Shown here: positions 10,304 through 19,406 of the stretch, one piece after another | Numbering within the stretch: position 1 is the first letter of the stretch | Layout of the letters: every line of letters begins with the position of its first letter | Assembly (NCBI RefSeq): GCF_000350225.1 | Contig: NW_005179075.1 | Coordinates: forward strand, 62,001-126,000 | Direction: 5' to 3' | DNA: 64,000 bases | Source: Chondrus crispus | Lineage: Eukaryota > Rhodophyta > Florideophyceae > Gigartinales > Gigartinaceae | The notes under the pieces: generated by a model | Told to the model about the DNA's origin: nothing | What the model saw: only the letters and a program-made list of their open reading frames with translations | Database searches by the model: none | Position numbers and translations under genes: made by a program

Positions 10304-11458
10304 ATGCGGGGACAGAAACCCCCCCGTGTGGACGATCATGCCTCCTGGCTCGTCAGCGAGCTGGCGCTATATAACGCCGCGGGTTCATCCGGTTCGGAGA
10401 GCGCGTCTTCCGATTCCCCCCACGCGATCCACAGTGACCCCCCAATTCTTCCCCAACACTCCCCTGCGAACTCAGAAACCTCCTCCGACAGCGACTACGA
10501 CATCCCCCTACAGCAGCTCTTCAACCAACCGATGGACGGTCATCACGACACTTCTGCCGTGCGCGCGTACAGCCAGCCGTTGAGCCCGCCTCGGGCTCCG
10601 GCGGCGGCGCCGCCAGTGTGCTGGAAAGACCGCGGCGACGCCCTCGCGACGGCCTGCAGCCGGCCACTGTAGTGGCGGGGCCCGCGCAAGCGCCAATTGA
10701 TTCGTTCGTACCGGTCGGTTCGCCACCGCTGGGCGCCCAAACAACACAGTCCTCGCCGCTGTCCCTCCCGGGCGCAGCTCCAAAAACGGTTGTGGCGGAT
10801 CCGGGGCTCCCAGTGGAGCTGCCGCCGCCTCCCATGTCGCTGCTGCCCGCTGCGGGAACGGCGCCCACAAGGGCCGCTTCCGAGGCGCCTTAGGCGGTGC
10901 TGGTGCCGACGAGTAGCACAGCGCTTCCACCGGCCGGACGGGGGGCGACAACGTCGTTGAGGCGGGTATTCACCGCCCCGAGTACCCCGGCTTGGCTGCG
11001 CAGCGGCGTCAACTCCGTACGGTCACTGTGGCCTGGGTCCTCGATGGACCACCGCCGCCGGCGCGCACGCCGACGCGCCGCGAGCCGCAAGCCTCCGATC
11101 GTGGTCGAGGAATACGTCCAGCGGAACTTGCTGGACGCGGCGAGGTTCGCGGCCATTCCGATGGTGTGCGCGATCAAGACTCCGTCCGGGCACGGTGCCG
11201 TGGCGCAAGAGAACCGCGGCGGCGCGTGGAAGGCGCGTTGGCGTCACGCTCCGTGTCGGAGGCCGGCCGCGGCGGGCAGTGACTTGCTCTATGTCCGCTG
11301 CGAGGGCGAGGAAAATTACCGCGTCTCGCTGCTGAACCTCTTCGGTTGGTGTCGCCGCTACGACGGCCTCGCGCCCGACGTTCGCTTGGTGGCCTTTCCG
11401 CGGCCTTTCGACAGCTGGTACAGCGTTGCGAACCGAGCGCGGTGTGGTGAGGACGCAT
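10304..11458 (+). pseudogene. Unknown GC-rich gene, cut at its stop codon by G2
   Basis: Frame 10304-10672 encodes an acidic Ser-rich start (SGSESASSDS, SSDSDYDIPLQQL). The reading then moves to another frame (10618-11458) with one TAG at 10891. It continues through a basic block (RRRRARRRAASRK) and a globular-looking C-terminus (VVEEYVQRNLLDAARF, LYVRCEGEENYRVSLLNLF). Removing G2 and one CGCAT gives ...GAC GCA TAA, so G2 sits in the first base of the natural stop codon. The protein is not recognised. It could be a host gene or the gag-like gene of an unidentified element. Confidence 0.4.
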
Positions 11459-12507
11459 TCTAGTGCAATACGCACCTGGAAAGGGGGGTGAAAAGAAAGG
11501 AAAATATTTGGATATGAAAAGTAGTCCGGGTTGGGGGACACACGTGTGAATAATTGCACAGTTTTAATTTTTAATTATTTTATTTTAGTAAGTTAATTAG
11601 TTGGCATTAATTTTGCTGACACTAGATTAGATCTAGGATCTAGCGCCGCGAGCTACTGTAGTGACTCCGGCGGGGCGATATATACCTTAGCCCTCTGACC
11701 ACCAAGTCAGTAAAGGTAACCCGAGTTGCCGGAGTTGAATGTCGCCTTGGTCGAAGTCCGTCTCTACCAAGACGCTCCCTTTTACCTAAGCCCACGGCAT
11801 CCTCTATCGCTCGGGGTTCCCCTTTTCTCTTTCCTTTATTTCCTTACCCTTTTCTATCTCTAATTCTACCTATTTTTCCCTTATCTTGTGTTGGTGCCAT
11901 CGGCCTCGGTTGCGACCGAACCGGTGTAGGTGTTTTTGCCATCGGGCGACACAGTTGACGTAGCGCTGCTACTGTGACCCATTTTCCGACGGAGACTGTT
12001 GCAACGACGTCTCCCTCGAAGGGCTCCGTCGTGTTACGAGCCAGTGTTCGTGCCATCGGCCTTGGTTGCGACCGAACCGGTGTAGGTGTTTCGAGCCATC
12101 GGGCGGCACAGTTGACGTAGCGCTGCTACTTTCATTTCATCCCGTCGGGCTGCGTTGCGACGCCCCCGTCGAAGGCCTTGTCGCGTTACAAGGTGTCGAA
12201 GAAGCTCAACGAGCATTGGCCTTACAACCCAGTGGAACCGGGGTACCTAAGTACACGCCCCACCCCAGACTCGTCGAGCAGTTCTCTTCGCAAGTCTCTA
12301 CCACACCGATCCCGGGCCGGGCTATTTCTCTGCGCCCCCCCTACCAGGGATCTGAGCTACTACGAGTCGCAAGCTCGTTTAAACGGAGAAGGGAGAGTCG
12401 GACACTCCGTAGCGCTGTGCCATCGGCAGTTCTTCTTTTTGCTGCTGTTGTTGTTTTTGCTGGACCATTGGACCGCGGTCTCCCCCTGACAGGCGCATTG
12501 CACTACA
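11459..12507 (+). repeat. G2 5' LTR
   Basis: It starts TCTAGTGCAATACG (first G of the expected TGTAGTG changed to C) and ends GCGCATTGCACTACA. The ends form an 11-base inverted repeat TGTAGTGCAAT/ATTGCACTACA, exact in the 3' copy. It contains an AT-rich block (about 11560-11620) and a GATATATACC TATA-like stretch near 11680. Confidence 0.93.
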
Positions 12508-12511
12508 AAAG

Positions 12512-12529
12512 TGGTCTCCCGACCTAGAA
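12512..12529 (+). promoter_or_regulatory. G2 tRNA primer-binding site
   Basis: TGGTCTCCCGACCTAGAA begins four bases after the LTR and is identical over 18 bases to the G1 site. A second LTR-end plus TGGTCT copy (TTGCACTACAACAGTGGTCT) lies about 87 bp further on, from about 12585, so the LTR-end/primer junction seems to have been duplicated in the leader. Confidence 0.8.
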
Positions 12530-12671
12530 TTGTGTACAGCAAACCCGACCTAGAATTGTGTCGACGACAGCCTCGGGCCGCAGTTGCACTACAACAGTGG
12601 TCTGGGTAACGGAGTCTCTTTTTTACTTTTTGTTTGTAACTTTTTTTTGTGTAAGTTCGCTTGTACGAGCG

Positions 12672-14957
12672 ATGTCGACAAGCGCACCCGGGGACGTCGG
12701 TCCCGGGGCGAGTAGGAGCGGATCGGCAAGGGCGTCGAGGATCCCGCGAGGTCCTCGCACCCGAAGCCAGGCCAATACGGCCACAGATCCCGAAGGTCAA
12801 GAAATCCCGACGGGGATTGAAGCCGACAAGGATAACCTATCCTACAGGTTCGACAAGATGGGCGAGGAAATTCGCCAAGAGATGACGAAAAATCTCGAGG
12901 CTGAATTAGCCCTCGTCCGGAAGCAACTGGAGTTGCAAGCACCCGAGTTCCACACCGTTGTAGGAGAGCTGTCGGCTCGAGTGGATCTCGTCGAGAAGGA
13001 GCGAGGTGATGCGACCGACGGTCTGGAGCTGGAGGTCCTAGCTTCGCTGAAAATTTCGGTCAAGGACGCAAGGCGCGACGCGAATCAAGCTTTGGAGTCC
13101 TTAGGTAAATTTAGAAGCTGTATCGACGACAGGTTTGACCGCGCCGCTCATCGTGTCAAGGACCTTGAACAGGTCGCGGGGCAAGAGCCGCTCCCCACGG
13201 GTCGAGAAGGCGACCGTCGATCGAAGAAGGACAAGGCCGCTGTACAGCGGAGTTCCAAGTCGAAGACTTCGAAGAAGAATCTGCGACGCCGGAGCGAGAG
13301 TCACTGTAGTGACGAGCCGGAGGACCAAGACTCAATGACCGAGTCGAATGGCCTTTCCGAAGATGGTGACGACGGTTCGTCGAACCATGCCAGCGATTCC
13401 GAACATCGTTCAGAGGAAGGAAAAGGAATTTCGCAGGGCAAGAAAATTACCTCCAGACGGGGCGGGATAACTTCGTCCGCCTCGCGGAGAGATAAGGACG
13501 CTGAGCCAGAGGACGTCGCAACGCGACGCGGGCCGCGATGGGAGGAGTTGGAGGAGCTGAAGCCGACCAACTACCTCTTCAAGAAATTACTTTCGTACCG
13601 AACGTACCGCTTGCGGAACCCGCAGACATATTTGTCAAGTTCCCGGCGGACCGCCGTGCGAAAAATCAGGAGAGATATTCCGCCTAAGGTGAAGAAGGAC
13701 AACACGTTCACAGGTGAGGACGGGGTCCTTGTGTTGGATTTTTTGGCAAAATTAGTTCAGGAGTTCGATACTCAAGAAATGAACGAAGGGCAAGCGATCT
13801 GCTTGTTGCCGGAATTTCTAAGCGGCATCGCCTTGAGACAGTACACTACGGTGTCTCAGACGGTTGGGTCCCATCACGGAAAGGTATCCGTTTGGCCGGA
13901 GGCCGTACAATGGTTGTTGAGGAGTTTCGCAACCGACGAGGCGATCCGTCAAGCCGTGCTCGCATTGCGAGAAGTTCAGCAAAGACCGTCTGAAGACGAG
14001 ATGGAATTTTATATCCGTCTGACGGACGCGAGCAATCGATGTGGAAACGTATATTCGATGGAAGAACAAATGACGATGTTTATTGAGGGACTCGATTCGA
14101 GTATCAAGCCAATGGCATCTCAATACCGACAAGACAATCGGGACGTTTCGTTTTTGAGACTAGTGAATTACGCGAAGGCGCATGGCTCGGCGAGCCGCGC
14201 TAAGGACAAGAAGACCAAGAAGGTCACGATTCAGACGCCGTCGACGTTCAGGGCGGGGAAGAAGACAAGGGCTCCCTACCCCGGTCGTAAACGTCAGGCC
14301 GCCGTCCACTTAGCCAAGTCAATCTCCGCGTCAGAAGAACGCGGTGCTCACGAAAGTAGCGAAAATCAGTATGAAGGAGCATTGGTAGCCGAAGGCAATT
14401 TTATTGAGCCATCGGAGGGCTACGGACACGAGGACTACGGGGCAAGCGGGTCGTCAGCTCTACCGACGCCCACCTACACGACGGAGTCGTTTTCAGAGCC
14501 CACGGATCCCGTGATGATGTTCCGGGGACGCGGCCACACGCCGGCGCCGCGCATTCCGATGGAGGACAAGGGCACAACGTTTCGAAGGCCAGGCTGGATG
14601 GGGAGGCCGCAACATCAAGGAAGGCCGCCGGCCCGTGGAGGACCTAGGCCGCAATATCCCGTCAAGAAGCACGGACTGGTGTGCTATCATTGTTACGAAA
14701 AGGGGCACGCTGCGCCAACGTGTATTCTTTCCCTCCGGGAAATGCACCGAGTTTTGGGAAATTATGAGGCGTTGTCTCCGATGGAGAGATTAGGGATACC
14801 ATCGACGAGTTATCTGAAGGTCAAGAGTTGGTTCGATTCGCAGACGGCGAGCACACCGAGTGCTTCAACGCCGAGGTCGAACCAACCCTTCAGAGGACCC
14901 GCCGCAGGGCCCGTGTCGTCGGACGTGAGAAGGAACCCGCCGCCGCAGGGAAACTAG
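12672..14957 (+). CDS. G2 gag polyprotein
   Basis: 761 codons from the ATG at 12672; the frame is open upstream to 12558 but has no better start. The first 200 residues are predicted helical or coiled (FDKMGEEIRQEMTKNLEAEL, VGELSARVDLVEKERGD). A charged Ser/Lys/Asp-rich stretch follows, then a retrotransposon gag core (about residues 330-500, LDFLAKLVQEFDTQEMNEGQ to MFIEGLDSSIKPMAS). Near the end is a CCHC knuckle CYHCYEKGHAAPTC. Gag makes the particle and binds the RNA. The frame ends GGA AAC TAG, which is a frameshift signal. Confidence 0.92.
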   Translation: MSTSAPGDVGPGASRSGSARASRIPRGPRTRSQANTATDPEGQEIPTGIEADKDNLSYRFDKMGEEIRQEMTKNLEAELALVRKQLELQAPEFHTVVGELSARVDLVEKERGDATDGLELEVLASLKISVKDARRDANQALESLGKFRSCIDDRFDRAAHRVKDLEQVAGQEPLPTGREGDRRSKKDKAAVQRSSKSKTSKKNLRRRSESHCSDEPEDQDSMTESNGLSEDGDDGSSNHASDSEHRSEEGKGISQGKKITSRRGGITSSASRRDKDAEPEDVATRRGPRWEELEELKPTNYLFKKLLSYRTYRLRNPQTYLSSSRRTAVRKIRRDIPPKVKKDNTFTGEDGVLVLDFLAKLVQEFDTQEMNEGQAICLLPEFLSGIALRQYTTVSQTVGSHHGKVSVWPEAVQWLLRSFATDEAIRQAVLALREVQQRPSEDEMEFYIRLTDASNRCGNVYSMEEQMTMFIEGLDSSIKPMASQYRQDNRDVSFLRLVNYAKAHGSASRAKDKKTKKVTIQTPSTFRAGKKTRAPYPGRKRQAAVHLAKSISASEERGAHESSENQYEGALVAEGNFIEPSEGYGHEDYGASGSSALPTPTYTTESFSEPTDPVMMFRGRGHTPAPRIPMEDKGTTFRRPGWMGRPQHQGRPPARGGPRPQYPVKKHGLVCYHCYEKGHAAPTCILSLREMHRVLGNYEALSPMERLGIPSTSYLKVKSWFDSQTASTPSASTPRSNQPFRGPAAGPVSSDVRRNPPPQGN

Positions 14958-16984
14958 AGAGGGGAATCTCGAGGGAGTCACGAGATGCGCAGGTCCAACG
15001 TACTGCGTCCGGGACTCAGTCTCGCTCCCCGTCTCTAGCAAGAAGGGAAGGCCTCGAGGAGGAGGTTGTTGGATTGGTGGATAAGCCTAAAGGGCCAGCC
15101 CAAGTCAAGAGAATTTTGAGCCGAGCCCGAGATCATCCGCTGGAAGAAGTTCGAAGGCCCTCGTACAGGGTTAAGCGAAAGGAGTGTCCCGAGAAGATGT
15201 TGGTTCTTGTGCGAAAAAACTACAAAGTTTACGCGGACATTGGACCAACAGTCGGATTGATGAGCCGGGTGTTGTCTGTATTAGACACCGGCGCGGGACC
15301 AAACCTTGTGCGAAAATCAGAACTCCCGGCTAGAATGGAATCTCTAGTGTCCTACGGACCGACCCAAGACATTGGCGACGCGAACAATAGGCCACTTCGG
15401 ACTCTCGGCACGATTAGAATGCCTGTGAGGCTTGGAAAATTTGTGGCCGCAGCCGAGTTTATTGTATGCGAAAAACTAGCCGTCCCGCTAATTCTAGGCG
15501 CAGACTACTGTGACCGGTTTGTGGAAGCAATTTATCCAAGGAAGAAAACGGTTGAGTTGGCCGATTTCTCGGCGGTTCCGATAGTTAGGCGGTTCTCGAC
15601 GGGAAAAGGGAAGAGGAATCTCGTCCCGGGAGAGGACGAGAATGATGGAAAGGTGGAGCGAATTTCCCCTAAGGTAAAAGTGGCAAGAGCCACGACTACC
15701 GAGCCAGGGACGCAGCGCGTCGTGGAATGCACCTCGAAGAGGGCGGGCTTGGTTGTGGTTCAGCCGTACTCGTCGTTGTACGAAAGGCACGGGTTGACAT
15801 GCACGAATGGTGTCGTTCAGGTTGAGCCTGACAGGCCATTTCGTTTACTCGTTGCGAATTTTAGGACGTACCCTGTCAGGGTGCAAAAAGGCCAAGTGGT
15901 GGCAGAATTATTATCGCACCCGAGAGCCGCCGCGCTCAAGAGCAAAACCACCATTGGTGAAGTTCTCGGAATTCAAGAAAGGAAGGAGGAAATTTTTCCT
16001 AATTCCACCAAGACGCCTACGGGCGAGACAAGATGCGAGCCGTCGGATCAAGGCCGCAAGGACCAGCCAGAAGAACGGTCGGCAGGGCTCTCCGCGTCGG
16101 CATCTACGAAGCCGCAACGCAGGATTGAGCCGCCACCGCCGGACGTGGAGGACCTCGACCTGAGCCATGTGCCGGACCGGCTGCGCGAGCGGTTCCATCG
16201 GATGTTGAAGAAGTATTCAAGGATGTGGGATGGGACGCTTGGTGAAATTAATACCACAGTCCATCGGATCGAGTTGATCCCCGAGACTCGTCCCATCGCA
16301 CAAGCCCCGTATCGGGCCGGGCCTAAAGCCCGCGAAGTAGAAGATGCAGAAGTGCAGAAGACGTTGGAAGCAGGAGTGATAGATCCAGCGCAGTCAGAAT
16401 GGGCGTCGCCCGTGTTGCTGGTGCCCAAGCCGGACGGGTCAATGCGTTTTTGCGTAGACTACCGCAGGCTGAACGCAGTGACGGTGAAGGACACGTACCC
16501 TTTGCCGCGCATGGACGAGTGCCTGGACTCGCTTGGTGACACCAAGGTTTTCTCCGCGTTGGACGCGATCTCGGGATATTGGCAGATGCCTATCCCTGAG
16601 TGCGACCGCGACAAGACCGCATTTTTGTGTCACTCAGGTCTGTATCGCTCCTCAAGAATGCCCTTCGGGCTAACTAACGCGCCAGCGACGTCTCAGAGAG
16701 CAATAGATATCCTGCTCTCTCCGTTCCGTTGGAAATGCTGTTTGGTGTATCTAGACGACATCATAATTTTAGCAAGTCGTGGGAGGAGCACATCGTGCAT
16801 GTGGATGAAATACTTTCCGTATTGGACAAGGCAGGTGTCAAGCTCGAGCTTGGCAAGTGCGAATTTTTCGTGGAAAGATCAAGTACCTGGGCCACGTCGC
16901 CCGCCCAGGTACGCTAGAAGTCGATGTCGCGCGAACCGCCGCGTTGGAACAAGTGCGGTACCCGCGCACACAAACACAGCTTAG
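14828..16984 (+). pseudogene. G2 pol: protease and reverse transcriptase
   Basis: Entered from gag at 14948. The retropepsin motif is SVLDTGAGPNLVRKSEL near 15280, with its second block LAVPLILGADYCDRF. A Ty3-type RT follows: WASPVLLVPKPDGSMRFCVDY, DTYPLPRMDECLDSLGDTK, FLCHSGLYRSSRMPFGL and YLDD at about 16750. Just after YLDDIII the frame is lost. The +1-shifted reading FSKSWEEHIVHVDEIL continues the RT, and one T appears to be missing from the T run near 16774. The rest of RT and RNase H is in the frame at 16857. Confidence 0.92.
14948..14954 (+). promoter_or_regulatory. Programmed -1 frameshift heptamer GGGAAAC
   Basis: The heptamer is in the correct phase (G GGA AAC in the gag frame) and is followed directly by the gag stop TAG (14955-14957). 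Slipping back one base continues GGG AAA CTA GAG in the pol frame, which is open from 14828. X XXY YYZ with GGGAAAC is one of the standard eukaryotic -1 slippery sequences, so Gag-Pol is probably made this way. Confidence 0.85.
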
Positions 16985-17770
16985 AAGCTTCCTGGGACTT
17001 TGCAATGTCTACCGCAGGTTCGTTCCGCATTATGCGAAAATTGCGCAGCCTCTAAACCAACGACTGAAGAAAGGACAACCGGTCCAGTTGAAGGGATTCG
17101 ACGAACCGTGCGAAAAAGCTTTTCATAAGCTCAAGGACGCCATCTTGGCACCGCCGGTGTTGGCGCTGAAGGACCTACTCTACTCCGTACATACCGATGC
17201 AAGCGACTATCAAATCGGCGCTGCATAATTTCAGACACATCCGGATGCGCAACGTAAACCCATCGAGTTCTTTTCAAGAACGTTAGCGGCAGCCGAGAGA
17301 AACTATTCTGTATCAGAAAAAGAATGTCTAGCGGTAATTTGGGCCGTACAGACTTTAAGACCATATCTATATGGCGAGCACTTCATTGTGCATACCGACC
17401 ATGCCTCATTGAGGTGGCTGATGAACGTAACCGACCCCAGCGGGAGATTAATCCGATGGAGGCTACGCCTCTCGGAATTCGATTTTGAAATCAAGTATAA
17501 AACGGGAAAGGCTAACAGCCAGGTGGACGCTTTGTCAAGGTTACGGACCGCAGGAGAAACCGTCGACGAAATCGACGACGAAATCCCATGCTTTATGGCC
17601 GAACCGGCCAAGGGTACAGTGGAGGAAGAGGACAGTTCTGACGCGTTAGACGACATCCTCGCTCTTGAGGGGGGGGGACCGCCCCTGATCGCCTCGATCA
17701 ATTCCAAGCTGTCACTCCGGAGGAGCTCATTCGCGAGCAAGCCGTCGACCCCTTCTGCAACCGCATCAAG
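16775..17770 (+). pseudogene. G2 pol: RT thumb and RNase H
   Basis: The reading continues as VDEILSVLDKAGVKLELGKC and then, from 16857, as RSFLGLCNVYRRFVPHYAKI. It enters RNase H with VHTDASDYQIGAA, SVSEKECLAVIWAVQTLRP and IVHTDHASLRWLMN. An in-frame TAA follows QIGAA at about 17227 where family members carry a residue. After EIDDEIPCFMAEP the frame is lost again in a run of nine G near 17670. RNase H degrades the template RNA and leaves the polypurine primer. Confidence 0.88.
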
Positions 17771-19074
17771 GAAGAAATGGACGCTAGAAAGGTGAGAACG
17801 TTCAGCATGGAGGCCGAGGAATTCGAAGGAACTCTATGCCGTACCGCGGCGGGGTTTGTACAAGTGGTAATACCACAATCGTTAAGGGACCGCGTCCTAG
17901 GGTTAAGCCATTACGCAAAATTGGCAGGACACCCGGGAGGGAGGAAACTTTACAAGACATTGAGAAGATATTTTTACTGGCCTACGATGGCTCTAGACTG
18001 CTATGCAGTCGCGAAGAATTGCGCCGCATGTGCGCGGGAAAGGGCGAAGTTAAGAAAAACACGAAGGAAATGAAGCTGTTCACGCCCAAAGCTCCGCTGG
18101 AGTTTGTCGCCATCGACATCCTCGGCGAGCTAATTACAACCAAACGAGGAAATCGGTATATTCTCGTGATCAGCGATCGATACTCGAAACTGGTACGAAC
18201 CGTACCGTTGAAGAAGATATCAGCTGCGCACATCACACAAGCCTTCGTTCACCATTGGGTATTCGTGTACGGACCGCCGGTCAAGCTGCTGTCCGACAAT
18301 GGAACACAGTTCACGGCCCGGTTCTTTCAGAATGTCTGCCGAATTCTCGGCATACGCTGTGTGTTCACGACTACGTACCACCCGCAAGCCAACGGCCAAG
18401 TTGAGAGGTTTAACCGCACGCTGACTTCCGCGTTGCGAAAATATGTTGGAGAGCATCCCAAGGACTGGGACTTATTTAACGACGCTGTGACGTTCGCATA
18501 CAACACACAAGTTCATCGAACTACGAACATTGCGCCCTTCGAGCTGGTGTTAGCTCGGGCGCCGAGAAGCATTGCGTTACAAGCGCAACCAACTTTGGAG
18601 AACTTTAGCTCGTCACGAGCATACTACCTGAAATGGCAGTCGTGGTTGGAGAGCCTAATGCGAGGCGCCGATAGGAGTTTGCGGAAGGAACAAGCCGGGT
18701 ACAAGCGAAATTTCGACGCACGCCTTCGCAAGCCGCAATATGAGATCCCACCGGGGTCCTACGTGTTCCACCGGAAGGAGCAGGGCACGGCTAGCGAACC
18801 GAAACACAAGCTGGCACAAGTCGCTAAAGGACCTTATCAGGTCAGAAGATCGGATCAACATACGGTAGTCATTGCCATTGGCGATCAGGAGGAACGCGTA
18901 TCGCGAGACAGGGTGGAGTTAGCCCCAAGCCCAATGGACTATGCGCCGATAACAGGCATACTTCAGGCGCTACAGTTCCTGGGAGAGCCAGAGTTAAACG
19001 AAGAAGGAGAGGTAATGAAGGACGAGGACGTCCTCACACCCGTGCGCCTACGACGGGGAACCAGGATAATTTAG
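17720..19074 (+). pseudogene. G2 pol: integrase
   Basis: Frame 17777-18073 holds the HHCC zinc domain (LSHYAKLAGHPGG, then CAACARERAKL). Frame 17836-19074 holds the DDE core from 18070: VAIDILGELITTKRGNRY, LLSDNGTQFTARFF and QANGQVERFNRTL, with all three catalytic acids visible. The C-terminal domain ends with the VIAIGDQEERVSRDRVELAP block that usually precedes a chromodomain. A small shift near 18060 (in an A-rich run) separates the zinc domain from the core. Confidence 0.92.
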
Positions 19075-19145
19075 TTCGTCAAACGTCGACAGCGGAGACA
19101 CCTCCCGATCTACGCCAGCTCGGAAGGTCCAGAGAAGAGGACGAG

Positions 19146-19406
19146 TTGGAAGATCTTCAGAAGGGGGAAGGGAACAGTTCAGAGAAAGGGGAGGAAACGG
19201 AGAACACGGAATACGTAATTGACCGGGTCGTCGACCACGATTATCAAAATGGTAATTTGATTCTCAAGGTGGAATGGTACGGCTATACGCCCGAGAACAC
19301 GACGTGGGAGCCCATTGAGCAATTACCCCGCAGTGTGGCCGTCACGTATTTCCGAAGGAAGAATTTACCCTTGCCGCCGCAAGTCGCGCACGCGCAAGTA
19401 GGATAG
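19146..19406 (+). pseudogene. G2 pol C-terminus: chromodomain
   Basis: 86 codons in a frame different from the integrase. After an acidic linker the chromodomain reads TEYVIDRVVDHDYQNGN, then LILKVEWYGYTPENTTWEP, then IEQLPRSVAVTYF. The three aromatic positions and the WEP motif are present, as in HP1-like and chromoviral chromodomains. It probably targets integration. A TAG at 19072 and a change of frame separate it from integrase in this copy. Confidence 0.88.

Noticed and set aside
11160..11170. GATGG-TGTG as the missing start of truncated LTR S5
   Set aside because: The sequence after it bears no similarity to S1 or S2 and continues an open reading frame; the GATGG match is chance.
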